This document shows, one piece after another, positions 54,738-62,955 of a stretch of DNA of 64,000 nt. Both the position numbers and the translations under genes were made by a program. Where the stretch lies: the NCBI RefSeq assembly GCF_020990385.1, contig NZ_CP087598.1, positions 1,780,001 to 1,844,000 of the forward strand, read 5' to 3'. The notes below the pieces were generated by a model. The model searched no databases, was not told the DNA's origin, and was given only the letters and a program-made list of their open reading frames with translations. Source of the DNA: Paracoccus sp. MA. GTDB lineage: Bacteria > Pseudomonadota > Alphaproteobacteria > Rhodobacterales > Rhodobacteraceae. How positions within the stretch are numbered: position 1 is the stretch's first letter; each line of letters starts with the position of its first letter.

Positions 54738-55237
54738 ATGGTCAAGAGGCTGAAACTGAATGAGAAAACCGTCCGCGAGGCGGCAAACCTGGGGCGGGAC
54801 TACCAGATCTTCGACACGGATGTCCGGGGGTTCTCGATCACCATCTACCCTTCCGGAAACCGGGCTTTCACGCTGGACTACCGGGTTGCAGGGCGCCAGC
54901 GGCGGATGACCATCGGGCGCTGGCCGGAATGGACCGCGACGGCCGCCCGGGAACGGGCCAAGCAGCTGCGGCGCGAGATCGACGAGGGGGGTGATCCCCT
55001 CAGCCAGCGCCAGGCGGCGCGGGAGGCGCCTCGGATCAGCGACCTGATCGAACAGTATCTGGCAGAACACACGCCCAACCTCGCGCCCCGCAGCGCGGCC
55101 GACCATCACACCATCATGCACAAGCTGGTCGGACCCGACTGGAACAAGAAGCTGGTGACGGAGATCACCAAGGCCGATGTCGAGAAGCTCCTGAACAAGA
55201 TTGCCGCGGGGCGGGCCCGGCCGTCGAAGGCCAAGCC
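54738..55237 (+). pseudogene. P4-type tyrosine integrase, truncated by IS21-like element
   Basis: The first about 166 codons encode the arm-binding DUF4102 domain (NEKTVREAANLGRDYQIFDTDVRGF, TIGRWPEWTATAARERAKQLRREIDEGGDP by position 8-92) and the SAM-like core-binding domain (ISDLIEQYLAEHTPNLAPRSAADH). The frame then enters the IS21 left end at 55238 and runs to a chance stop at 55307. The whole catalytic domain (R-H-R-Y) is missing and is not found beyond the IS, so the element cannot excise by itself. Confidence 0.85.
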
Positions 55238-55264
55238 TGTCAATCGGCACGCAACTTTGACCCC
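55238..55264 (+). repeat. IS21-like left terminal inverted repeat
   Basis: 27 bp starting TGT and ending TGACCCC, matching the complement of 57680-57706 at about 20 positions. Confidence 0.75.
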
Positions 55265-55367
55265 CTTTCGGCGCCCAATAATGACCCCGCTTGGTCAGCA
55301 CGGGTAGCTGGCCCGATGCGGTGTAGCCTCCATACAGCGCAACCGGATCGGGCCAGCGGCGTCTCGG

Positions 55368-56096
55368 TCATTCCCGCGTCTTGAAGCGCCAGCTCTCGTT
55401 GCCGGTCTCGACGATGTCACAGTGATGGGTCAGTCGGTCGAGGAGCGCCGTTGTCATCTTCGCGTCTCCGAAGACGGTCGGCCATTCGCCGAAGTCGAGG
55501 TTCGTCGTCACGATGATCGAGGTGCGTTCGTAAAGGCGACTGATGAGGTGGAACAGGAGCTGGCCACCCGTCTGGGCGAACGGCAGATATCCCAACTCGT
55601 CGAGGATCAGGAAGTCGAGGCGGCACAGGAGATCCGCAGTGCGTCCCTGTCGGTCGGCGCGGGCTTCGGCGTCCAGCTTGTTCACCAGGTCCACGACGTT
55701 GAAGAAGCGGCCGCGCTTGCCACGGCGGATGCAGGCCCGGGCGATGCTGACGGCAAGGTGGGATTTGCCGGTCCCGGTGCCGCCGATGAGGACGACGTTA
55801 CGCTGATGCTCGAGGAACTCTCCGGAGGCCAGATCGCGCACCAGCGTTTCGTTTACGGGCGTGTCTTCGAAGCTGAACTCGTCGACTTCCTTGGCCAAGG
55901 GCAGCTTGGCGATGGTCATCTGGTATTTGATCGAGCGAGCTTGTTTCTCGCTGATCTCGGCGTTCAGCAGGTCGCCCACGATTTGCTGCGGTTCGTGCTG
56001 TCGCTTCACCGCCGTGGCGATGATCTCATCGTAGGCGGCCTTCATGCCGTAGAGCTTCAACTGGCCCATCGCGTCCAGCACCTGTGATCTTTCCAT
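55368..56096 (-). CDS. istB: IS21 helper ATPase
   Basis: 242 aa AAA+ ATPase that assembles on target DNA and recruits the IstA transposase. Walker [12 protein letters not shown], Walker [14 protein letters not shown], and sensor-1 [12 protein letters not shown] are intact. It overlaps the 3' end of istA by 71 bp in another frame, which is usual for the family. The gene looks complete. Confidence 0.93.
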   Translation of the reverse strand: MERSQVLDAMGQLKLYGMKAAYDEIIATAVKRQHEPQQIVGDLLNAEISEKQARSIKYQMTIAKLPLAKEVDEFSFEDTPVNETLVRDLASGEFLEHQRNVVLIGGTGTGKSHLAVSIARACIRRGKRGRFFNVVDLVNKLDAEARADRQGRTADLLCRLDFLILDELGYLPFAQTGGQLLFHLISRLYERTSIIVTTNLDFGEWPTVFGDAKMTTALLDRLTHHCDIVETGNESWRFKTRE

Positions 56097-57594
56097 GGCG
56101 GGGTCTCCTGAGGCTGTCGTAGCGTTTGCAGTCGGCCACGGGCTCGCAGGTCAGGCGCAACGCGTCCGGCGTGGCGATGGTCAACGGAGGTGGTGGCTCG
56201 CGATGTCGGGCCAGGATGTTCAGAACGACCGATGCCGCCGGGGCGCCTTCGGTCAGGGCCTCGACGCAGGCAGCCTCGACGGCTTCCAGTCCATCCGTTG
56301 GGATCATGCTCAGGATCTGGACCATCTGACGGTCACCGTTCGGCACGCGCCCCAGCTTACGCTGGACGCGTCGTATCGCCGGCGGCAGTTCCCATTCCTT
56401 GAAGGGAGCGCCGTTTCGAAGGGCGCCGGGCTTGCGGGCCAGCACCGGGATGTAGTGCAGCGGGTCATAGATGGCCTTGTCGCGCCCGAAGGCGCGGTCG
56501 TGCCGGCCGACGATCTTGCCGTCCTGCCAGACCTCGACCCGCTCGGCATAGGCGCGGATCTCGACCGGACGGCCGACGGCGCGACCATCGACCGAGTAGC
56601 GGTTCTTGTCGAACCTAACGAGGCAGGTCTTGGACACCGAGGCCGGCACGGCATGGAATCCGTCGAAAGGGCCGACGTAGGGCACCAGGCTCGCCCGCTC
56701 ATCCTGGAACACGTCCCAGATTGTCCGATCACGCAATTCCTGGTGCGGATGGGCCTTGGCCCAGGCAATACAGCGATCCTGAAGCCAGGCGTTGAGTTCC
56801 GCGTAGCTCTTGAAGCGCGGCCGCGGCACGAAGAACCGCCGCCGGACAACGCCAACCTGGTTCTCTACTTGTCCCTTCTCCCAGCCGGACGCGGGGGTGC
56901 AGGCGACGGGATCGACAAGGTAGTGTCCGCACATCTGCTGGAACCGGCGATTATACGCGCGGTCGCGGCCGACGAAGATCGTGTCCACCGCCGTCTTCAT
57001 GTTGTCGTAGATCCCACGCGCACAGGCGCCGCCGAAGAAGGCAAAGGCCTTGTCATGGGCATCGAACACCATTTCCTGCGTCTCTCGCGGGTAGGCCCGG
57101 ACGAACAGCATCCGGCTATGACAAAGCCGGACGTGAGCCACCTTCACCGTGGTGGTCACGCCGTCGATCAGAACGACCTCGTGACTCCAGTCGAACTGGT
57201 AGGCTTCACCCGGATCGAAGCTCAGTGGCACATAGGCGGCGGCTGACGCTTCCTGCTCCGCCTGCGACCACGAAGCCGCATAGCGTCGGACCGCGTCGTA
57301 GCCGCCGTCATATCCGAGGGCCCTGAGCTCTTCGAAAATCCGGATGCGGGTCAGCCGCTCGCGCTTCGGCTTGCGCGCATTCGCCGCCAGCATCTCGTCG
57401 AGCTTGCCTTTCCAGGGACCGATCTTCGGCTGCGGTTGGACGGTTCGCTCGTAAGTCATCTCCGTTGCGCCGGACCGGATCACCTTCCGAACCGTGTTCC
57501 GCGATACCCGCAGCTCTCGGCAGATATGCTTGATCGACTTCTTGTCCTGGAAATACGCCCGGCGGATCTTCGCAATCGTCTCCACAACCAGCAT
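56026..57594 (-). CDS. istA: IS21 transposase
   Basis: 522 aa. N-terminal HTH ([22 protein letters not shown]), then the rve-type integrase core: [14 protein letters not shown] (first Asp), [12 protein letters not shown] (second Asp region) and [20 protein letters not shown] (Glu). C-terminal beta-barrel and basic tail follow. Complete and apparently functional with istB. Confidence 0.93.
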   Translation of the reverse strand: MLVVETIAKIRRAYFQDKKSIKHICRELRVSRNTVRKVIRSGATEMTYERTVQPQPKIGPWKGKLDEMLAANARKPKRERLTRIRIFEELRALGYDGGYDAVRRYAASWSQAEQEASAAAYVPLSFDPGEAYQFDWSHEVVLIDGVTTTVKVAHVRLCHSRMLFVRAYPRETQEMVFDAHDKAFAFFGGACARGIYDNMKTAVDTIFVGRDRAYNRRFQQMCGHYLVDPVACTPASGWEKGQVENQVGVVRRRFFVPRPRFKSYAELNAWLQDRCIAWAKAHPHQELRDRTIWDVFQDERASLVPYVGPFDGFHAVPASVSKTCLVRFDKNRYSVDGRAVGRPVEIRAYAERVEVWQDGKIVGRHDRAFGRDKAIYDPLHYIPVLARKPGALRNGAPFKEWELPPAIRRVQRKLGRVPNGDRQMVQILSMIPTDGLEAVEAACVEALTEGAPAASVVLNILARHREPPPPLTIATPDALRLTCEPVADCKRYDSLRRPRHGKITGAGRDGPVEALRHEGRLR

Positions 57595-57679
57595 CCCACA
57601 CTGTGCCCCCCGATAGCCTCGGAGGCATCATGACCATCAGCGTAAGGGGGTCATTTTTGGAAGCCGATTACCCCGTTAC

Positions 57680-57706
57680 GGGGTCAATTTTGCACGCCGG
57701 TTCACA
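57680..57706 (-). repeat. IS21-like right terminal inverted repeat
   Basis: Complement begins TGTGAACCGGCGTGCAAAAT then TGACCCC; it marks the right end of the element. Confidence 0.75.
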
Positions 57707-57708
57707 TC

Positions 57709-57762
57709 CTGCCGGTGAACAAGCGGCCGCGGCTGGCGATCCGTCTGCACACGTCGAACTGA
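57709..57762 (+). pseudogene. 3' stump of an unidentified phage gene
   Basis: Seventeen codons (LPVNKRPRLAIRLHTSN) run to a TGA at 57760-57762, in the position where a phage head-region gene should end before the head-tail joining gene. The rest was removed with the IS21 junction. Too short for naming. Confidence 0.5.
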
Positions 57763-57774
57763 CGGAAACCGCCC

Positions 57775-58089
57775 ATGTCCGCCTTTGCCGCCGCCATGGA
57801 CCGCATCTTCACCCATGCCACCATGGCGGCCCCGGCCCTCTGGATCTCGGCCACCACCTCCGAGGAACGCCCGATCCGCGTCATCCGCCGCGCCCCGGAT
57901 CGCGTCACCGACTTCGGCGCGGGCCGCTTCGTCAGCGACACGACGGTGGTGGACGTGCGCGTCGCCGACCTGCCCGCCCCACGGCCGGGCGACGTGATCG
58001 TCATCGGTGCCGACAGCCATGTCATCCAGGGGGAACCGCTGCGCGACCGGGAACGGCTGATCTGGACCCTCGATCTCCGCCCGGCGTGA
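57775..58089 (+). CDS. Phage head-tail joining protein
   Basis: 104 aa. Begins MSAFAAAMDRIFTHATMAAP, a style common to small head-tail joining/attachment proteins of siphophages and GTA-like elements in Rhodobacteraceae, with the beta-rich middle FVSDTTVVDVRVADLPAPRPGD. It would connect the portal to the tail. Followed seven bases later by the DUF6441 gene. Confidence 0.65.
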   Translation: MSAFAAAMDRIFTHATMAAPALWISATTSEERPIRVIRRAPDRVTDFGAGRFVSDTTVVDVRVADLPAPRPGDVIVIGADSHVIQGEPLRDRERLIWTLDLRPA

Positions 58090-58095
58090 ACCGCG

Positions 58096-58725
58096 ATGAA
58101 ACTGAAGATCAGCATCAGCCCCGACCTCGCCGCCCTGATGCAGGCGGAAATCGCTGCCGGTGAAAGGGCCGTCACCACCGCCATGCGCGAGGCGGGCGCG
58201 GGCCTCAAATCCGCCTGGCGCGGCCAGATCACCGGCGCGGGCCTTGGCACCCGGCTTGGCAACTCGATCCGGCTCGCGACCTATCCCAAGGGCGGCGAAA
58301 GCCTGAACGCCGCGGCGCTGGTCTGGTCGAACGCTCCGGTCATCGTCGGCGCGCATGACACGGGGCCGCTGATCCGGTCGCGCAACGGCTTCTGGCTGGC
58401 CATCCCCACCCCGGCCGCGGGCAAATCCACCCGCGGCGGCCGGATCACCCCAGGCGAATGGGAGCGCCGCACGGGGCTGAGGCTGCGCTTCATCTATCGC
58501 CGCCGGGGCCCGAGCCTGCTGGTGGCCGAGGGGCGGCTCAACAGCAAGGGACGCGCAGTGGCGTCAAGATCGAAGACCAGACGCGGGCTGACCACGGTGC
58601 CGATCTTCCTGCTGGTGCCGCAGGTCAAGCTGCGCAAGCGGCTCGATCTGGCGCGGGATGCCGAGCGAGCCATCGACGCCGTGCCGGGGCGGATCGTGTC
58701 GGGCTGGGTGGAGAGCAGGTTCTGA
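58096..58725 (+). CDS. Phage DUF6441-like tail-connector protein
   Basis: 209 aa, basic, with LKISISPDLAALMQAEIAAGERAVTTAMREAG (1-35) and WRGQITGAGLGTRLGNSIRL; FIYRRRGPSLLVAEGRL and a KTRRGLTTVPIFLLVPQVKLRKRLDL segment near the end. These are features of a conserved protein between head-tail joining and tail-terminator genes in alphaproteobacterial prophages. It may be a tail-completion or connector protein. Function is not established. Confidence 0.6.
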   Translation: MKLKISISPDLAALMQAEIAAGERAVTTAMREAGAGLKSAWRGQITGAGLGTRLGNSIRLATYPKGGESLNAAALVWSNAPVIVGAHDTGPLIRSRNGFWLAIPTPAAGKSTRGGRITPGEWERRTGLRLRFIYRRRGPSLLVAEGRLNSKGRAVASRSKTRRGLTTVPIFLLVPQVKLRKRLDLARDAERAIDAVPGRIVSGWVESRF

Positions 58726-58751
58726 ACAGGACCGTCGACACGTCAGCCGGA

Positions 58752-58768
58752 TTGGCATATATTGCCAA
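58752..58768. promoter_or_regulatory. Palindromic operator of the ParDE pair
   Basis: TTGGCA-TATAT-TGCCAA, perfect 6-bp arms, 20 bp upstream of the antitoxin ATG. The AT spacer may also serve as the -10 region, the usual layout for an autoregulated toxin-antitoxin operon. Confidence 0.65.
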
Positions 58769-58788
58769 TGATCCGCATGGAGTTTCCG

Positions 58789-59046
58789 ATGGCCACCCGA
58801 AACGTCGTCCTGACCGAAGCACAGTCCGACCTCGTTGACCGACTGGTGTCGACCGGCCGGTATCAGAACGCTTCCGAGGCTTTGCGCGCCGGGCTTCGCC
58901 TTCTCGAACGGGAAGAGGCGGAACTTGGCGCGTTGCGCAGCCGTCTGACGGCCGGGCTCGAACAGGCTAGGCGTGCTGATCTGGCCGAAGGCAGTGGCGA
59001 AGATGCCATCCGTCGGGCATTTGCCGCTGCGCGTGCAAATACCTGA
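58789..59046 (+). CDS. parD: ParD-family antitoxin
   Basis: 85 aa from the ATG at 58789 (GGAG upstream). Ribbon-helix-helix domain at the N-terminus (RNVVLTEAQSDLVDRLVSTGRYQNASEALRAGLRLLE, residues 4-40), then an acidic/alanine-rich C-terminal toxin-binding tail. It binds its own promoter and neutralises ParE. Its stop overlaps the toxin start (TGATG). Confidence 0.85.
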   Translation: MATRNVVLTEAQSDLVDRLVSTGRYQNASEALRAGLRLLEREEAELGALRSRLTAGLEQARRADLAEGSGEDAIRRAFAAARANT

Positions 59047-59390
59047 TGCCGAAACCCTGGCGTCTTACAAGGCAGGCGGAGGCCTCGCTGATCGAGATTG
59101 CCAGCTGGACCATCGAGACCTTCGGTCCACGACAGGCGGCGGCGTATGAGGATGACCTGATCTCCACCTGTCGCGAGATCGCTGCGGGCACCGCCCTGTC
59201 ACAGGATTGCCGTCGGCTCATCGACCCAGCCTTGGCCGAGGACCTGCGCTTCGCGCGGGCAGGCCAGCATTTCGTGGTGTTCGTCGAGGAGATCGCGCGG
59301 GTGGTAATCATCGATTTCTTGCACAGCCGCGCCGACCTGCCGCGACGGCTGGCCAATCTGCCGCTGCCGAAAGGCGGCGGGGAACACTGA
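59046..59390 (+). CDS. parE: ParE-family toxin
   Basis: 114 aa RelE/ParE superfamily: WRLTRQAEASLIEIASWTIETFG, ISTCREIAAG and the beta-strand core FARAGQHFVVFVEEIARVVIIDFLHSRAD (positions 70-100). ParE toxins inhibit DNA gyrase. Sits inside the prophage tail region, so it is cargo, probably stabilising the element. Confidence 0.85.
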   Translation: MPKPWRLTRQAEASLIEIASWTIETFGPRQAAAYEDDLISTCREIAAGTALSQDCRRLIDPALAEDLRFARAGQHFVVFVEEIARVVIIDFLHSRADLPRRLANLPLPKGGGEH

Positions 59391-59540
59391 CCCGGGCATG
59401 ATCCCGGTAGAGGGACGCATCACGGCGGGGTGGGTGACAAATTTGGACAGGGACCTATGCCTGAACCGCCAAGTTCGCTTGATGGTTGAAATCTGCATCG
59501 CTAGCCTGATTCCGAAAGTGACCAGAGTTCGGAGCTGCCA

Positions 59541-60815
59541 ATGTCGTTGAAACCGTTCGTCTTTGCCATTTCCCTCGCCGCGGTCCTTCCGGCCTTCGCG
59601 CAAGACACCTCCCTTTCAACGGAATTGGCCGATATCGAACGGCAGCTGACCGAGATCGACGCGCAAGCCGCGCGCTACGACGGCGGCCTGATCCTGACCC
59701 TGATCGACGCACGCCGTGAGGCGCTTCTTCTCGCCAAGACACTCACCGAAAACCGGATCAACGCGGAAGCGGGTGGCGCGACTGTCGAAGTGACAGTCCC
59801 GGCTGTTCAGCCTGACGAGGCGCGTGCGGCGCAGATCCTCGGTGAAATGGCAGCGGCTCAACAGCGTATCGAAGAGGCGGAACGCGAAGCTGCAACCGGC
59901 GGCGGGCTGATCCAAGCGCTTGCGCTCAGCCGCGCCGAAACCGAACGCCTCACGCTGGCGCAACTGCAGATGGGGTATCTGCAGGCGAAATACGGCATCG
60001 CTTTCCCTGTGATGGTCGCTCTGCCTTCGGCAGCAGCTCCGGCCGCAGCGCCCGCGGCTGACCCGGCGACGCCGCCGGAGGGTGCAGCACAAACCGTCGC
60101 GTGGGCGGATGCGCGGTTTCCGGCCATCGACTATACGCTCGCGCCATTCGAGCAGGCCAATCGGGATGGGCATCGGATTTCCGGCTGGTGGACGATTGAA
60201 TCGAGCCGGGCGGCGGTGGACGACAGTCCGCAGATCGTCGCGCTGAACCATTCGCAGTTCCAGCCGAACAACTTCGTGGGCCAGACCGCCCTCGTCGCGC
60301 GCTGCATCGAAGGCGAAACGGCATTCGTCTTCGTGCAGGACGATTTTCTGATGAACGACTACCGCCGGAATTCGTTCGAAATGACGCTGCGCATCGATGA
60401 CCAGCCGTCGCAGCAGTCTCGCTGGAGCAGTCTCACCTCCAACAAAGGGGCGGGTCTGTTCGGGCGGGATGCAGAGACGTTCATCCGGTCGATCTACGAT
60501 GCCGACCGCCTGTTCATCCGGCTGGTCGAGTCAAACGGTCAGCAGCATGATGCGCTTTTCGAACTCGCGGGAGCGCAGGATGCCTTCGAGGAAGTCGCCG
60601 CGGCATGTGGATGGACCACCCTGTCGCTTTCCACAGACGACTACCGCGCCATTCAGACCCTCCTGAATGCAGGAGGTTTCGATGTGGGCACGCCGGATGG
60701 ACAATGGGGTCCAGCCTCCCAGAGGGCCATGCGCGCCTATCAGGCATCGGTAGGACTACCCGAAACCGGCGCGCCTGACCGGGCAACCCTCGAAAGGCTC
60801 GGCGTCCGTCAGTGA
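59541..60815 (+). CDS. Secreted coiled-coil protein with C-terminal peptidoglycan-binding domain
   Basis: 424 aa from an ATG with GGAG upstream. Signal peptide (FVFAISLAAVLPAFA, cleavage before QDTS). A helical/coiled-coil region spans about 25-155, an Ala/Pro-rich linker 165-190, a beta-rich middle domain (FVGQTALVARCIEGETAFVFV), and a PG_binding_1 domain at about 355-420 (TLLNAGGFDVGTPDGQWGPASQRAMRAYQ by position). It is periplasmic. It is not a tail gene; with ParDE it forms an inserted cargo block between DUF6441 and the tail terminator genes. A role in altering the host envelope is possible. Confidence 0.65.
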   Translation: MSLKPFVFAISLAAVLPAFAQDTSLSTELADIERQLTEIDAQAARYDGGLILTLIDARREALLLAKTLTENRINAEAGGATVEVTVPAVQPDEARAAQILGEMAAAQQRIEEAEREAATGGGLIQALALSRAETERLTLAQLQMGYLQAKYGIAFPVMVALPSAAAPAAAPAADPATPPEGAAQTVAWADARFPAIDYTLAPFEQANRDGHRISGWWTIESSRAAVDDSPQIVALNHSQFQPNNFVGQTALVARCIEGETAFVFVQDDFLMNDYRRNSFEMTLRIDDQPSQQSRWSSLTSNKGAGLFGRDAETFIRSIYDADRLFIRLVESNGQQHDALFELAGAQDAFEEVAAACGWTTLSLSTDDYRAIQTLLNAGGFDVGTPDGQWGPASQRAMRAYQASVGLPETGAPDRATLERLGVRQ

Positions 60816-60897
60816 CGAACGGTTAGGCGGGCAGGACAGAAACCAACGTCGCGACTCTTCAATCCTGCCGACTTTCGGCACTCCCGATGGCTTGATC

Positions 60898-61320
60898 ATG
60901 CCCACCACCCGCGAAACCGTCCTTGCCGCGCTGCACGCGCGGCTGCAGCCGCTTGCCGCCCTCACCCTCCGCGACGAGGTCCTGCCCGAGCGGATCCCCG
61001 CGGCGGGTCTGATCATCCTGCGCGACGGCCAGCCCGGAGAGCCGGAGGTGACGCTGTCGCCGCTGCGCTACCACTACCAGCACATGGCCGAGCTGGAGGT
61101 CGTCGTCCAGGCGGGCACCGGCCGGGCCAGCGCCTTCGACGATCTGACCACCGCCATCGGCACGGCGCTGGAAGCCGACCGGACGCTCGGAGGCCTCTGC
61201 GACTGGGTCGAACCTGAGGCCCCGGCCTCTGTCGATCTGCCAATCGAGGGTGCCGTCGCCCTTAAAGCAGCGGTGATCACCGTCGTCCTGCATTACACCA
61301 CGACCGGCCCTCTGGCCTGA
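60898..61320 (+). CDS. Phage tail-terminator-like protein
   Basis: 140 aa from the ATG at 60898. It reads TRETVLAALHARLQPL... then ELEVVVQAGTGRASAFDDLTTAIGTALEADRTLGG and ends AAVITVVLHYTTTGPLA. This resembles the gpU-like tail terminators of siphophages, which precede the tail tube gene, as here. In databases relatives are sometimes mislabelled as acyl-CoA transferases. Confidence 0.6.
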   Translation: MPTTRETVLAALHARLQPLAALTLRDEVLPERIPAAGLIILRDGQPGEPEVTLSPLRYHYQHMAELEVVVQAGTGRASAFDDLTTAIGTALEADRTLGGLCDWVEPEAPASVDLPIEGAVALKAAVITVVLHYTTTGPLA

Positions 61321-61346
61321 CATTCCCCAACTCACAGGAGACCCCA

Positions 61347-62285
61347 ATGGCACGCGCACACGGCGCGCGGGCGCAGATGGCGCTTGCGTTCGAAACCGTC
61401 TATGGCACCGCGCCCGCATCGGGCTATCGGACGGTGCCCTTCGCCAGCACCACGCTCGGCTCGGAACAGCCGCTGATCGCCTCGGAGCTGCTGGGTCAGG
61501 GGCGCGACCCGTTGGCCCCGATCAAGGATGCGGTCACGGCTGACGGCGATGTGGTGGTGCCGATCGATGTCGAGAACTTCGGCCTCTGGCTGAAGTCGGC
61601 CTTCGGCCAGCCGACGACCACCGGCACGACGCCGAAGACCCACACTTTCCAGTCCGGCAACTGGACGCTGCCGAGCATGGCCATCGAGACAGCGATGCCC
61701 GAAGTGCCGCGCTACGCGATGTATACTGGCTGTGTTTGCGATCAGCTATCGTGGCAAATGGCGCGCTCTGGCCTGCTCACGGCGACCGCGCGTCTGGTGG
61801 CGCAGGGCGAGAACGTCGCCGCCGCCACGGCCGCGGGCACGCCCACCTCGCTGGCGCTGCAGCGGTTTGGCCATTTCAACGGGGCGATCACGCGCAATGG
61901 TACACCACTCGGCAACGTCATCTCGGCCGAGGTGACCTATTCCAACGGCCTTGACCGCATTGAGACCATCCGCTCGGACGGCCGCATCGAAGGGGCAGAC
62001 CCGGGCATGGCCGCCCTAACCGGCCGCGTCGAGGTGCGTTTCGCCGACACCGCGCTTATCACGCAGGCCATCGACGGCACGCCTTGCGAACTGGTCTTCG
62101 CCTGGAGCCTCGGGGCCAACGCCAGCTTCACCTTCACTGCCCATGCCGTCTACCTGCCGCGCCCCCGGATCGAGATCCCCGGGCCGCAGGGCATCCAGGC
62201 CACCTTTGACTGGCAGGCCGCGAAGGCCACCAGCCCGGCGCGCATGTGCACTGCCGTCCTCGTCAACACCGTCACGGGATACTGA
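61347..62285 (+). CDS. Phage tail tube protein
   Basis: 312 aa. ARAHGARAQMALAFETVYGTAPASGYRTVPF begins the protein (residues 2-32), typical of major tail-tube proteins; a beta-rich body with VVVPIDVENFGLWLKSAFG, FGHFNGAITRNGTPLGNVISAEVTYSNGLD and a C-terminal Ig-like FSLGANASFTFTAHAVYLPRPR region (cited by position). AGGAGAC precedes the start. Located between tail terminator and tail-assembly chaperone genes. Confidence 0.75.
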   Translation: MARAHGARAQMALAFETVYGTAPASGYRTVPFASTTLGSEQPLIASELLGQGRDPLAPIKDAVTADGDVVVPIDVENFGLWLKSAFGQPTTTGTTPKTHTFQSGNWTLPSMAIETAMPEVPRYAMYTGCVCDQLSWQMARSGLLTATARLVAQGENVAAATAAGTPTSLALQRFGHFNGAITRNGTPLGNVISAEVTYSNGLDRIETIRSDGRIEGADPGMAALTGRVEVRFADTALITQAIDGTPCELVFAWSLGANASFTFTAHAVYLPRPRIEIPGPQGIQATFDWQAAKATSPARMCTAVLVNTVTGY

Positions 62286-62287
62286 TC

Positions 62288-62725
62288 ATGATCCGACTGA
62301 ACCTCTCGAACCGGCCCGAATGGCTGGACCTGCTGCCTGGCCTGCGGGTCTTGGTGGCCCCTCTGACCACCGCGCTGATGGTCTCGGCCCGCGCCGATCC
62401 CGTGATCGACGGCCTGTCGGAAAGTTCCAGCCAGGAGGATATGGCGCTGGCAATGGCCAAGGCGGTCGCTCGCCGCGCGGTCTTGGAATGGGAAGGCGTC
62501 GGCGACGATGACGGCAACCTCGTCCCCGTCAGCCCGGCCGGGATCGACGCCCTTCTGGAAATCTGGCCGGTATTCGAGGCCTTCCAGGCGCAATACGTCG
62601 CCCGTGGCCTGATGCTGGATCAGGAAAAAAACTCCTCCGCGCCCTCGCCGACTGGTCCTTCGGCGGGGGCGACGGCTACTGCGCGGCATGCTCGGGCCCC
62701 TGCCCCGACTGCCCCGCAAGACTGA
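62288..62725 (+). CDS. Tail-assembly chaperone, short form (gpG-like)
   Basis: 145 aa reading the zero frame: IRLNLSNRPEWLDLLPGLRVLVAPLTTALM, then ALAMAKAVARRAVLEWEGVGDDDGN and IWPVFEAFQAQYVARGLMLDQE. The helical part ends at the slippery site; the last about 30 codons (Ala/Pro/Ser/Thr-rich) look like extension past the slip site. Its place directly before the tape measure gene is that of gpG in lambda. Confidence 0.7.
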   Translation: MIRLNLSNRPEWLDLLPGLRVLVAPLTTALMVSARADPVIDGLSESSSQEDMALAMAKAVARRAVLEWEGVGDDDGNLVPVSPAGIDALLEIWPVFEAFQAQYVARGLMLDQEKNSSAPSPTGPSAGATATARHARAPAPTAPQD

Positions 62726-62955
62726 ACCGGCCGCTGACGGTCGAGGGCTGGCAGGTCTGGGACCTCACCCAGCGCCTCGGCGGCCAGCTGCGCATCGCCC
62801 CGGGGGCGGTCATCGGATGGGACATGGGCGCGGCGCTGTCATTGGCGCAGGCGCTGGGCATCAACGCCCTGATCGCAGCCGAACTGCTGCCAGAGATCGA
62901 GGCGGTGATGGTGCGCAAATTCAACGAGCAGATGGAAGGACGCCGGAATGGCTGA
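62288..62955 (+). CDS. Tail-assembly chaperone, frameshifted long form (gpGT-like)
   Basis: Same start as the short form; a -1 shift on A AAA AAC (62626-62632) moves translation to a second frame that stays open to the stop at 62953-62955, adding 107 residues (LLRALADWSFGGGDGYCAAC...), with two Cys pairs (CAAC, CPDC), a folded-looking QVWDLTQRLGGQLRIAPG segment and a helical end. This frame has no start codon of its own upstream of the slip site. Total 222 aa. The extension's stop overlaps the tape measure start by 8 bp. Confidence 0.7.
62626..62632 (+). other. Programmed -1 frameshift slippery site A AAA AAC
   Basis: The zero-frame codons are gaA AAA AAC, the X XXY YYZ heptamer. After slipping, the next codon is CTC at 62632 in the -1 frame. 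The location (end of a tail-assembly chaperone gene, before the tape measure gene) matches the lambda gpG/gpGT arrangement. Confidence 0.75.

Larger units (their letters stand above)
55238..57706 (-). mobile_element. IS21-family insertion sequence, complete (2469 bp)
   Basis: Bounded by TGTCAATCGGCACGCAACTT at 55238 and the complement of TGTGAACCGGCGTGCAAAAT ending at 57706, both continuing TGACCCC; further TGACCCC-type internal repeats occur at each end, as in IS21 relatives. It encodes istA and istB. No target duplication: the bases before 55238 (CCAAGCC) and after 57706 (TCCTGCC) differ, and the flanks are an integrase and an unrelated phage gene. Confidence 0.85.

Noticed and set aside
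55236..55307. Last 24 codons of the integrase frame as native integrase
   Set aside because: These codons lie within the IS21 inverted repeat and leader and are not integrase sequence.
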